Origin: JAWKOK01 sp963848115
GTDB lineage: Bacteria; Chloroflexota; Anaerolineae; Caldilineales; Caldilineaceae
Direction: 5' to 3'
Length of the DNA: 64,000 nucleotides
Assembly: GCA_963848115.1 (NCBI GenBank)
Contig: CAWKCP010000005.1
Location: forward strand, 310,001-374,000
Both the position numbers and the translations under genes were made by a program. Under the pieces are notes generated by a model. That model saw only the letters and a list, made by a program, of their open reading frames with translations. It ran no database searches and was not told the DNA's origin. Below, piece after piece: positions 8,751 through 17,374 of the stretch; the stretch's first letter is position 1; every line of letters begins with the position of its first letter.

Positions 8751-11700
8751 ATGACCCTGATCCTCAATCTCGCACCCAGCAACAACGCGGCCCTGGCAGA
8801 CCTCTATACCCAGGTGAACGAGCTCAAGCACGCGGATCCACTGTCCCGCGTCCACCTCTTGCTGCCCAGCGCACGGGTGACGACGCGCCTACGCAGCGAA
8901 CTGGGTGACGTCGTCAACGTCCACTTTCTCCAGTTCTATGGCTTGGCGCGAGCCGTGCTCAATGTTGCGCATCAAGATCGTATCCACGAGATCGGGGACA
9001 CTGCCGCGCGCCGATTGGTGCACTACCTGCTGGGTCAGATGGCCGGAGCCGGCGAACTGCCTACCTTTGGCTCAGTCTGGAAAAAGCCCGGCTTCACAGA
9101 TGTGATCCTAGGCTGGCTGCGGGAGATGAAGAGCCAAGGCATCCACCCGGAGGCTGTGACGGCAGATGCCCAACAGAGCGGCAACATCCGCGATCGCCAA
9201 CTTGCCACGCTCTACGGGCGTTATCAGGACTTCTTGATCGAAGCGGGACTCTCGGATGCCGATGGGTTGCTCTGGATGGCAGCCGAAGCCCTGACCCGCC
9301 ACCCGAATCACTTCGCCCAGGCCGGCCCGCTCTTCGTCTACGGTTTCGACCACTTAAACCCGGTTCAAATGAAGCTTCTTGACCGCCTAACCAGCGGGTT
9401 TGAACAGACGACCCTCTACCTCTTGTGGGATGCCAATCGTCCGCCGGACAGCCTGGCCCTCACTCGCCTGGACGAGACCCGGCAACGACTCATCAAGACG
9501 CTCAATCCTACGGTCGCCACGCTGAGCGACGTCCCCCGCCCCTCCTGCGTTGCCGCCCTCAGCCGTCGTCTCTTTGAGCAAGAGCAACCGGCGACGCAGG
9601 CGGGCAAGAGCGACGAAATCCAACTGATTGAGGCGCCGTCGCGCGAGGAGGAGGTGCGCATAGCGCTGCGCCATATCAAACGGCTTCTCCTGGACGGCGT
9701 CTCGCCCCACGATTTCTCACTGCTGGCGCCCAAGCCCGACATATACCGCCGCCTCGTCGCGACTGTGGCCAGCGAGTACGGCCTGCGCGTGGCCGTGGAA
9801 GGTGTGCTCGGGACAAACCCGGCAATCTCGGCCCTGCTCAACGCACTGAGTCTCAGTCCCGATTTCCCCTGGCGCCGCACCTTCGATCTGTTACGCTCAC
9901 CCTACTTTGACATCTCTGCCTGGCTGGACGACAAACAGATCGACCTGCTGGATCGTCTGACCCGCGAGCGACCGGTTGTGGCCGGCGCGGAACAATGGCA
10001 ACATGCCCTGCGCCCACCGGCTCAGTCGACGGCGCTCGACGACATAGATGAGGAGCGCGGAAATCGCCCCTTGATCGCCACGTTGCCGGCCGAAGACGTC
10101 GACCTCATTCGACAGGGGTTACTCGACCTTTTCAATCACCTGACGCCGCCCGAACAGACAAGCCCCTCCGACTACGTGCTCTGGATTCAGTCGGCCATCC
10201 TGGGGCTGATGCCGGAAATCGATCCAGACAGTGAAGCGGGTGATGTGACGGACAACGGTGAGCTGACCGAAACACCCCCATGCCTGCACATGGTGGAACG
10301 ATGTACCCAAGGGCCCCATGCTGAGCGGGATCACAGCGCGCTGGTGCTGCTGTTGCGCAGCCTGCGCCGCATTGTCAGTGCAGCCGAACTGATCCCGCAG
10401 GCCGGGTCTTCTGTGGACTGGCCGACCTTTCGCACGGATCTGATGGACATCCTGCCCGCGGTGCCGGTCTATCCTCAACAGGACGTGGCCCAGGTCCACT
10501 TCGGTGCGTTGGAGAGCGGGCGCGGGCTGACCCCGACACATCTCTTGATTTTGGGCCTCAGCGAAGGCGAGTTTCCCTCGCCCCCCGCTGTTGATGTGCT
10601 CTACGCACCCCGCGAACGAGACACGTCGAATCTTCCCCTGCGTCGCATCGAACCGGGCATCGACGCCTCGCTCTGGTGGCAGATTGTCAGCAACGTGGGC
10701 CTCAAGCCAGGGAATCAGGACGTCAGTGCGGATGGTTCTTCTAGCAACAGCCGAGACCCAGAGGAGCGGTCGGGGGATCGACACCGGGCCAAGCTTGTGT
10801 TGCTGCGCCCTTGGCTGGACGACAAGGGCACGCCCTGGCCGCCTTCGCCCTACTGGCAGGCTGTGACTGAATCATTCACCGACCTGACGCCACAGCGTGT
10901 GCCTGTGGCCGCATCCATGGAGCCGACCGATGCCGCCGGCATGACAGAGTTGAGCACTGCCCTGGCCATGGTCGGCGCCGCTCATGTGCCGCATGAGTTG
11001 GAGCCGGACTGGCTGCAGGCTCATCAGAGATCCTCACTGCTCAGCCTGCGGGCGAGTTGGAACCCTCCAGGCATCTACGAAGGGATAATCGAGGCCGCCG
11101 ATCTCAAGCGTGAACTGGCGCAACTACATGGCCCTGATCATGTATGGAGCGCGTCGCGACTAAATCGCTACAACACCTGCCCGTTCGGCTTCTTCGTTGA
11201 GCAAATTCTCAAGCTCGAACCGCGGCCCGATCCCGAAGAAGGGCTGGATGTTCTCCAGCGGGGCAGTCTGCTCCACGCCATTCTGGAGGCGCTCTACATT
11301 CAACTCACGGTCGAGACCCTCTGCCCGACGCCTTCGACCGCGGACCAGGTCCTAGCCATGCTGGACCTCTGCTGTGCCGATGCATTTGATCAGGCGCCTC
11401 AGCGCTACGGCTTCAGACCCGGTCCGCTCTGGCAACAGGAGCAGGCTGAAATGCAACGGCTCCTCGAAGCGTTACTGCGCGCAGAGTGCGCCGACAATGG
11501 AGAGAAGCCCCGCTTCCAACCTTTCCTCCAGGAGTTTGGTTTCGGGATCGACGGCGAACACCCGTCCGCCCTCCTCACAGACGCGGACGGGCGCAGCATC
11601 CGTGTCCGCGGCATGATCGACCGCATCGATCGCGACAGTGCTGACGGCCTGCGCATCATCGACTACAAGAGCGGCAGCAGCGCCCATTCCAGGCCGGACA

Positions 11701-12035
11701 TCATGGCAGGCCGCTCAGTGCAGACTGCCGTGTATGCCCTGGCAGCAGAGCAACTACTGGATAGTGGTACAGTTGAACAAAGCGCCTACCTCCACCTCCC
11801 CACACGCAAGCCCAGCGGCAAGATCGTTGGAGCTAAGGCGGAAGACAGGGAACTGCTCAAAACCGTGATCCATGTTCTCAACGAAACCGTAGAAAACATT
11901 CGTAGCGGTCGCTTCCCCAACGCACCCGGCAAGATCGGCCAAAACGGCGCGTGTTCAACGTGGTGCGACCTGGCCGATATTTGCCGCGTGAGTCGGCAGA
12001 GTTTGTATAAGGGACGAAAGCTGTTGGACGATTGA
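8751..12035 (+). CDS. addB: AddB/RexB-type helicase-nuclease subunit
   Basis: A 1094-residue protein whose layout matches AddB, the second subunit of the AddAB double-strand-break resection complex: a long inactive-helicase-like body and a C-terminal RecB-type nuclease. The nuclease motif is visible as GMIDRID then RIIDYKSG near residue 968. Cysteines at about 810, 1068, 1072 and 1078 are placed like the iron-sulphur cluster ligands of AddB, although the last set is spaced C-x3-C-x5-C. The N-terminus lacks the Walker A motif found in Bacillus AddB, so this subunit probably does not hydrolyse ATP. Residues encoded upstream of ATG 8751 in the same frame look non-coding. AddA follows after a 109-base gap. 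Confidence 0.85.
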   Translation: MTLILNLAPSNNAALADLYTQVNELKHADPLSRVHLLLPSARVTTRLRSELGDVVNVHFLQFYGLARAVLNVAHQDRIHEIGDTAARRLVHYLLGQMAGAGELPTFGSVWKKPGFTDVILGWLREMKSQGIHPEAVTADAQQSGNIRDRQLATLYGRYQDFLIEAGLSDADGLLWMAAEALTRHPNHFAQAGPLFVYGFDHLNPVQMKLLDRLTSGFEQTTLYLLWDANRPPDSLALTRLDETRQRLIKTLNPTVATLSDVPRPSCVAALSRRLFEQEQPATQAGKSDEIQLIEAPSREEEVRIALRHIKRLLLDGVSPHDFSLLAPKPDIYRRLVATVASEYGLRVAVEGVLGTNPAISALLNALSLSPDFPWRRTFDLLRSPYFDISAWLDDKQIDLLDRLTRERPVVAGAEQWQHALRPPAQSTALDDIDEERGNRPLIATLPAEDVDLIRQGLLDLFNHLTPPEQTSPSDYVLWIQSAILGLMPEIDPDSEAGDVTDNGELTETPPCLHMVERCTQGPHAERDHSALVLLLRSLRRIVSAAELIPQAGSSVDWPTFRTDLMDILPAVPVYPQQDVAQVHFGALESGRGLTPTHLLILGLSEGEFPSPPAVDVLYAPRERDTSNLPLRRIEPGIDASLWWQIVSNVGLKPGNQDVSADGSSSNSRDPEERSGDRHRAKLVLLRPWLDDKGTPWPPSPYWQAVTESFTDLTPQRVPVAASMEPTDAAGMTELSTALAMVGAAHVPHELEPDWLQAHQRSSLLSLRASWNPPGIYEGIIEAADLKRELAQLHGPDHVWSASRLNRYNTCPFGFFVEQILKLEPRPDPEEGLDVLQRGSLLHAILEALYIQLTVETLCPTPSTADQVLAMLDLCCADAFDQAPQRYGFRPGPLWQQEQAEMQRLLEALLRAECADNGEKPRFQPFLQEFGFGIDGEHPSALLTDADGRSIRVRGMIDRIDRDSADGLRIIDYKSGSSAHSRPDIMAGRSVQTAVYALAAEQLLDSGTVEQSAYLHLPTRKPSGKIVGAKAEDRELLKTVIHVLNETVENIRSGRFPNAPGKIGQNGACSTWCDLADICRVSRQSLYKGRKLLDD

Positions 12036-12123
12036 GGGCGTAGGGGAGTAGGGAAGTGGGGGAATGGGCAGTTGAAATGTACGACAATCGGCCCCACACC
12101 CACCTCCCTACTTCCCTACGCCC
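12036..12123. repeat. Purine/pyrimidine inverted repeat between addB and addA
   Basis: A G-rich arm at 12036-12067 is the imperfect complement of a C-rich arm at 12092-12123, separated by about 24 bases. It fills nearly the whole gap between the two genes and has no T-tract, so it may be an mRNA-processing or stabilising hairpin or a mobile palindromic repeat. A similarly composed element occurs at 58424-58501. Confidence 0.7.
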
Positions 12124-12144
12124 ACCACCTAACTGAGCAGACCC

Positions 12145-15100
12145 ATGCCAAACGCAACGCCACAACAGAGAACCGCCATCGAGACCCTGGACCGTGCCCT
12201 GGTTGTCGACGCCGGCGCAGGCACTGGCAAGACCTGGGTACTGGTGAGCCGCTATTTGCACCAACTTGACCAGCATCCAGAGTGGCCCATCGACAGCATC
12301 ATCGCCATCACCTTTACGGAGAAGGCGGCCCGAGAGATGCGAAACCGCATCCGAGCGGCTGTCGAAAAGCGGGCCATGGAGAGCGATGCCCACAGCCCCT
12401 GGCAGACGCATCGCCGCCGTCTTGATCAGATCCAGGTGAGCACGATTCACAGCCTCTGCGCCCGCATTCTGCGCGCCAACGCCATCGCCGCAGGACTAGA
12501 TCCCCGATTCGAAGTGATGGAGGAGGATGAATCCAAGCTGCTGATCGAGGAGGCAGTTCGACAGACCATGGACGTCCTCGCTAACGGCGAAGAACACCCG
12601 GCCCTACCCCTCTTCGGCGGTCTCTCGGTCCGGGACGTCAAAATGACAATGTCGAATCTGCTGGGCAAGCGAGGCACGATCCAGCAACTCTTCGATGACC
12701 TGAAGGACAAAGAGGCCCTCCTGGAAATGTGGGAAACGTGCCTGGCGGAAATGCTGTTTCAGATCTGGCGACAGGCTGTGAACAGAGACCCGGACCTGGC
12801 CGATGCCCTGGACAATCTACCCACAATCGATATCATTGACCCTTCGGACAAGTTGGCCGGTGCGGTTAGGCTGGCCCAGGAAGGCTGTGCGCTGATCAAG
12901 CAGGGCGACATCCGGCCGGCCATCGGCTGCTTTGCCCAGATCAATCGGTCCGGCGGCAAGGCGGCGAACTGGGGCGGCAACGAGGAGAAGAAGCACCTGT
13001 CGGCAATGCTCAAGGCCCTGCAAGCGCCGAGCAAAGAGTGGGAACAGAGCGGCATCACAACGCCCATTGGCCCGCTGGATGAAGACGCGGCGGACAACTT
13101 GCTGGCCTGGCGTGCACTGTGGGAGACGCTTACCCGGATCTATGACCGGCTCAAGGAGGAACGCGCCGGCCTGGATTTCGACGATCTGGAGCGGCAAACA
13201 GTCAACTTGTTCCGGCAAACGCCCGTGAGCGATCGGCTGCATGCTTATCTAGATAGCATCAACCATGTTTTGGTCGATGAGTTTCAGGATACGAATCCGA
13301 TCCAGCAGGAGATCGTCTACCATCTGGCCTCACCGGAAATCCCGGGGCGGCTCTTCGTGGTTGGCGATGCCAAACAGAGCATCTATCGCTTTCGCCAGGC
13401 CCAAGTCAGCATCTTCAACCGAACGGCTCAGGACGTCGAGCGGGCAACGGGTCACACGCCACAACTGCTGAACCAATCCTTTCGCACGCATCGAGAGTTG
13501 GTCGACGGCATCAACACCCTCTTCGACCATCTTCTCCAGCCGCTGGACGGCGAGCGCTATCAGCCCTATGAGGCTTGGCCAGGCGCGCTCAGCGCCGTCC
13601 GCTCCATGGCAACAGACAGCCCACCGCCGATCGAGCTCTGGCTATTGCCGGGCAAAGACGCAGATGGAAAGAACATTGCCGCCGACGACGGCCGTCTGTG
13701 GGAAGCCCAGCTGTTGGCCGACCGGCTGCTCGCGCTACACGAAGAAGGTTGCCCGATCTGGGACAAAGAGGAGAATGCGTATCGCCCCTTCCGCTTCAAA
13801 GATGCCGCCATCCTCTTCCGCTCCACGACAAGCCTGCCGATCTACGAAGAGGTCTTCAAGCAGAAGTCTCTGCCCTACCTGACCGTGAGTGGGCGAGGGT
13901 ACTACGACCGCCCTGAAGTGCGGAACCTGATGGCCCTGTTGGCCGTGCTCCACAACCCGGGAGACGATTTCAACCTGGCTGTTGTGCTGCGCTCGGCGCT
14001 CTTTGGCCTCAGCGATGAGACACTCTATCGACTACGGTGGCGTGACGCTGACGGCAGCCGACCAGACAAGGCGCGTCCTCTCAGACTCGCCCTGGCCGGG
14101 CCGTCGGCTACAGACCAGGCATCCTCAATCGGCCTTGCCCACGCAGTATTGAGTGAGCTGTGGGCGGAAGCCGGGCGCATCGATGTTTGGCTGCTGCTAC
14201 GGCTGGCATTGGATCGCACAGCCTACGAGACCACCCTTGCGCTACGAGATCGGGCCGGCGAGAGCGGCGGGCGTCAGCTCAGCAATGTCCACAAATTCCT
14301 GGGCCTTGCCAGAGAGAAGGGCGGGTCCAACCTCTCCGACTTCCTACGCCGCATGACCGATCTGCGTGCAGCCGAGGCACGTGAAGGCGAAGCACTGGGG
14401 CGCGAGCCGGCGAGTGGGGCCGTCCATCTCATGTCCATCCACGCCAGCAAGGGGTTGGAGTTTCCAGTGGTAGCCGTAGCCGATCTTGGACGCTCGCCCA
14501 TGATCAGCAGCGACTACATTCTGCATGACCCCGAAATTGGCCTTGTCTGCAAAGTGCGTGATGAGAACGGCGACTGGCAGAGCCCGCCGAGCTACGGCTG
14601 GGGCAAATGGCAGGTCGAGCAGATGGAGGAAGCCGAGAACAGACGCCTGCTCTACGTGGCCTGCACGCGTGCCGCCGACCGATTGATTCTCTCCGGCAAG
14701 CTGAGCTCAAACAAGCAGAAGGGTTGGCTGGCGCAGATCCTGGCGTCATGGTCTGTTGAGCCGGATGGCGACGAGGAGACACTTCTGCACCGCGAACCAT
14801 CGCAGGGTGACGGATCGCGCTTTCGCATTGGCGTCCATCGACCGACCGATCAGCCCGATGCGCCACGATCCACCGCCAAAGAGACGCCGAGCCACGCGGG
14901 GTTGACCCGGATGCCCGCCCTCAGTCGCCCGCTTGATGGCAGGCGGCATCAAGATGCCGTCACTGTGACCCGTTTCCTGCGTGGGAATCGGCGATCCTCT
15001 TCAGGGGATGACGAGCTGCCGGCCCTGCGCCCGGCGGTGCGCCCCATGCAGGCCGAACGGCGGTTGCACCCGGTTCCACGGTATCTGCTCGGCAACATTG

Positions 15101-15615
15101 TCCACCGGGCGCTGAACGACTGGACGCTACTCAGCCTTCCCTCCAGTGACATGCACAGAGGGCTGTTCGGCATCGCTCGCAGCCTGGGCATAGGCAACGT
15201 CAGCAGCGCCGAGGACGCAGCCGGAAAAGCCGCTCGCCTGATTGGCAACCTGAAGGCGACGCCGCTCTACGAACAGATCCAGCAAGCAGATCGCCGTCTG
15301 CAGGAGGTCCCCTTTACGTTGACGACCAACCAGGGCATCTTGCACGGCACAATCGATCTACTTTTTGAAGACCGTAGCGGCTGGCATCTGATCGACTGGA
15401 AGAGTGAATGGATCGCCGGCGAGGATGTTGATATCAAGAGCCTGGAGTTCCTTCCACAGCTTGCCGTCTACCATCTGGCAGCCCGCCGGATTTTGGGTAT
15501 CCGGCCGCGGACGGGCGCCTGCCTGTTGTCCGCTCAGGCAGCGCTACGCTGGTTCACCGATGACGAGTTGATCCGATCTTTGACCGACTTGGGGATTCAA
15601 CCAGTGTTGACGTGA
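12145..15615 (+). CDS. addA: AddA-type UvrD-like helicase-nuclease subunit
   Basis: A 1156-residue superfamily 1A helicase. Walker A is DAGAGTGKTW near residue 22; ITFTEKAAREMRNRI is motif Ia; LVDEFQDTN near 376 is Walker B; GDAKQSIYRFR is motif III; SIHASKGLEFPVV and LLYVACTRAADRL are motifs V and VI. The C-terminus carries a RecB-family nuclease with GTIDLLFE and LIDWKSE near 1081 and a downstream QLAVYHLA. This is the canonical AddA arrangement, pairing with the upstream AddB to resect DNA ends for recombination. The two nuclease domains appear intact. Start ATG 12145 has no strong ribosome-binding site; translation after the intergenic hairpin may depend on coupling. Confidence 0.9.
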   Translation: MPNATPQQRTAIETLDRALVVDAGAGTGKTWVLVSRYLHQLDQHPEWPIDSIIAITFTEKAAREMRNRIRAAVEKRAMESDAHSPWQTHRRRLDQIQVSTIHSLCARILRANAIAAGLDPRFEVMEEDESKLLIEEAVRQTMDVLANGEEHPALPLFGGLSVRDVKMTMSNLLGKRGTIQQLFDDLKDKEALLEMWETCLAEMLFQIWRQAVNRDPDLADALDNLPTIDIIDPSDKLAGAVRLAQEGCALIKQGDIRPAIGCFAQINRSGGKAANWGGNEEKKHLSAMLKALQAPSKEWEQSGITTPIGPLDEDAADNLLAWRALWETLTRIYDRLKEERAGLDFDDLERQTVNLFRQTPVSDRLHAYLDSINHVLVDEFQDTNPIQQEIVYHLASPEIPGRLFVVGDAKQSIYRFRQAQVSIFNRTAQDVERATGHTPQLLNQSFRTHRELVDGINTLFDHLLQPLDGERYQPYEAWPGALSAVRSMATDSPPPIELWLLPGKDADGKNIAADDGRLWEAQLLADRLLALHEEGCPIWDKEENAYRPFRFKDAAILFRSTTSLPIYEEVFKQKSLPYLTVSGRGYYDRPEVRNLMALLAVLHNPGDDFNLAVVLRSALFGLSDETLYRLRWRDADGSRPDKARPLRLALAGPSATDQASSIGLAHAVLSELWAEAGRIDVWLLLRLALDRTAYETTLALRDRAGESGGRQLSNVHKFLGLAREKGGSNLSDFLRRMTDLRAAEAREGEALGREPASGAVHLMSIHASKGLEFPVVAVADLGRSPMISSDYILHDPEIGLVCKVRDENGDWQSPPSYGWGKWQVEQMEEAENRRLLYVACTRAADRLILSGKLSSNKQKGWLAQILASWSVEPDGDEETLLHREPSQGDGSRFRIGVHRPTDQPDAPRSTAKETPSHAGLTRMPALSRPLDGRRHQDAVTVTRFLRGNRRSSSGDDELPALRPAVRPMQAERRLHPVPRYLLGNIVHRALNDWTLLSLPSSDMHRGLFGIARSLGIGNVSSAEDAAGKAARLIGNLKATPLYEQIQQADRRLQEVPFTLTTNQGILHGTIDLLFEDRSGWHLIDWKSEWIAGEDVDIKSLEFLPQLAVYHLAARRILGIRPRTGACLLSAQAALRWFTDDELIRSLTDLGIQPVLT

Positions 15616-15917
15616 GGTCGAACACAGGGTTCCGACCAGAGGCGCCGCCGTTCGCACAGCGGGAAACGGGGCCAAACGGCACGCACTCCGCCCGCCGGCC
15701 AGGCCGAAGCCGGCCAAGCAGCAGGCGACTGATTCGCCCCGAGATCGAGGTCTTGTGCCGGGGAGACTGCTCTACCCGTCGGCGGTTGCAACGAGTACGC
15801 GTCTGCACTGAAATGGAGCGGTATTGGCTCATGGCGGGTTCAAGTAGGTGATGATCGTTATCCGATGTACTACACTGAAGGCACTACGAGATCAGTACTT
15901 TTGCTAGCCTCACCGTT
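15616..15917. other. Intergenic stretch without recognisable genes
   Basis: About 300 bases after addA with short overlapping frames on both strands, none with a plausible start, family or codon pattern. Its GC-rich first half could hold a decayed fragment, but nothing identifiable is seen. Confidence 0.4.
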
Positions 15918-15998
15918 CAGTGTGCACGTGGGCGTGCACACTGGTCATTACCGGTGACGGTTCATCGCTCTGACCCGTTCGCACGTGGGCGTGCGAAC
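15918..15998. repeat. Two tandem hairpins sharing an identical apex
   Basis: Hairpin one is an 11 bp perfect stem, 15918-15928 with 15933-15943, loop TGGG. Hairpin two is a 9 bp perfect stem, 15977-15985 with 15990-15998, also with loop TGGG. The central 14 bases, GCACGTGGGCGTGC, are identical in both, while the outer stem pairs differ but remain complementary. There is no T-tract, so these are not ordinary terminators. Confidence 0.75.
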
Positions 15999-16077
15999 TA
16001 AACTGAAGCGTATGCGAAAGTCATAATCTCGTAAGAATTTCAGTTTCGGTCATTCCTGGAAACAAAATCTCCCCGCG

Positions 16078-16145
16078 AAAGTGCCAGGCACTGGCCACCA
16101 GCGGACTGCTTGACTTCATATCAGCTGGCCAGTGCCTGGCACTTT
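16078..16145. repeat. Perfect 20 bp inverted repeat
   Basis: The arm at 16078-16097 is exactly complementary to 16126-16145, with a 28-base spacer. Each arm contains AGTGCCAGGCACT, itself nearly palindromic. Read on either strand the arm ends in AAA or TTT, too short for a normal terminator tract. It looks like a dispersed palindromic repeat unit. Confidence 0.75.
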
Positions 16146-16217
16146 GGAGCAACTATCGGATCGGCGTTAGGCTTTTCCAAAATAGTAACTATACGGGAGT
16201 TGGCAAAGCCTCAAGCC

Positions 16218-16271
16218 ATTCCAGCCAAAGATTTCCTTGCAACGTATATTTATCTCTCTGGAATGGCCTTA
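16218..16271 (-). repeat. Post-stop repeat element, copy 1
   Basis: Read on the minus strand from the TAA stop of the secreted protein, the sequence starts TAAGGCCATTCCAGAGAGA and continues to CGTTGCAAGGAAATCTTTG. The same blocks follow the TAA stop of the hexosaminidase gene at 21739 on the plus strand, with only the short middle spacer differing. Here CCATTCCAG also pairs with a downstream CTGGAATGG. The GCAAGG/CTTTGC part folds into a small hairpin with an AAAT loop. Confidence 0.7.
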
Positions 16272-17078
16272 GTGGGCTCTGCAACCAGGATCAACGCTCA
16301 GCGAGGCCAAGCTGCCGTAGAATGTATCGCTGCCCTGGATGCTGCCGCCGATCTGGACGACCACGGAGCCGGTGTAGAATGTCGTCACCTTATATTGGTG
16401 CTTGTCCTCAGCGGTCAGTCGGTTTCCACGATAGTGCTTGTAGCGACAACTGCCCAATTTGGCATCGCAGCCATAGGTGCTACGGTATGTTTCCAGGTTC
16501 GATGCAGGCATCGGCCGGCCGGAAGACTCATCGGCGGAAAAGAAGAGTTTGTTGGCCACACCCGCCTTGTCGACGGTAAGGTCAAAGCGGATGCTCGGGT
16601 GGTCAAAAACAGGGTTGTCATCCGGTCCTGCCGGCAAAGCGACGGCCTCGGCAAAGGCCTCTCGAATGGGCATACAACCACAGTCGCTACCGATGCTCAG
16701 AACGTACTCCTTGCCCCACTCTTCAATAATGATCTCATTGGCGGTCGCGATCAGATCAGGAAATCTGCATTCCAGATGACCGCCGTCAAAATGGATCGTC
16801 GGTCCGTCGATTTTTACGTCGCCCACCGGTGAGCAATCGAGCGCCATCGCCTCCCGATGCAGTGTCACCGGATTCCCCGACTTGTCCTCACCACCGATCG
16901 TGATGGTCCACTGGGCGTCATATTCGTCGTTGAGCAGCGTCAGATCAAATGCCCACGTTGTCCAAGTCGGCTTGACCGCCGGCTCTGATTTGGCGGCAGC
17001 GGACTTTGAGGTGGCCGCAAAGCTCAAGAAGGCCATTACAAATGCCATCATCAATATGATCACTCGCGTCTGTTCCAT
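16269..17078 (-). CDS. Secreted protein of unknown function
   Basis: A 269-residue exported protein. ATG 17078 is preferred over an in-frame start 54 bases upstream because AAGGAG lies at the right distance and a signal peptide begins there (MEQTRV, hydrophobic core, SAAAKSE near residue 30). The mature part is beta-rich with six or more cysteines, including DCGCMPIREAF and GCDAKLGSCRY, which suggests disulphides. No family was recognised. The stop codon is directly followed by a repeat also present after an unrelated gene at 21741. Confidence 0.6.
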   Translation of the reverse strand: MEQTRVIILMMAFVMAFLSFAATSKSAAAKSEPAVKPTWTTWAFDLTLLNDEYDAQWTITIGGEDKSGNPVTLHREAMALDCSPVGDVKIDGPTIHFDGGHLECRFPDLIATANEIIIEEWGKEYVLSIGSDCGCMPIREAFAEAVALPAGPDDNPVFDHPSIRFDLTVDKAGVANKLFFSADESSGRPMPASNLETYRSTYGCDAKLGSCRYKHYRGNRLTAEDKHQYKVTTFYTGSVVVQIGGSIQGSDTFYGSLASLSVDPGCRAH

Positions 17079-17374
17079 ATTTCTTCTCCTTCTGATAGAA
17101 TCTGCCTGTATCGCCAGCCGTGTCCTATCCATTCTCTCTGCGCCAGGTTTCTAGGGTCGTTGTAAGGCTCGTAGAAAACTGTTGCATCTCAAGCGGCTCA
17201 CGCAAGCGTGGACAGATTCAGAATTCGGTATAGGATAGGCTTGGGTCAAAAATATCACAAGTAAGGTTTGCGGATGTCTCAAGTTTTGCTCAAAACGTCT
17301 CATCAATGCGCGTGCTCAACTGAAAGCACAAGGACGTCACCAATCGTGACCCGCCATAGGATCAGCCCCACTTC

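Noticed and set aside
12072..12269. Short plus-strand frame overlapping the addA start.
   Set aside because: It lies in the intergenic inverted repeat and in another frame of addA.
15612..15851. 79-residue plus-strand frame after addA.
   Set aside because: Arginine- and serine-rich shadow translation with opposing frames of equal length; no start signal.
16110..16832. 240-residue plus-strand frame opposite the secreted protein gene.
   Set aside because: Antisense shadow of a gene with a signal peptide and good ribosome-binding site; its start lies inside an inverted repeat.
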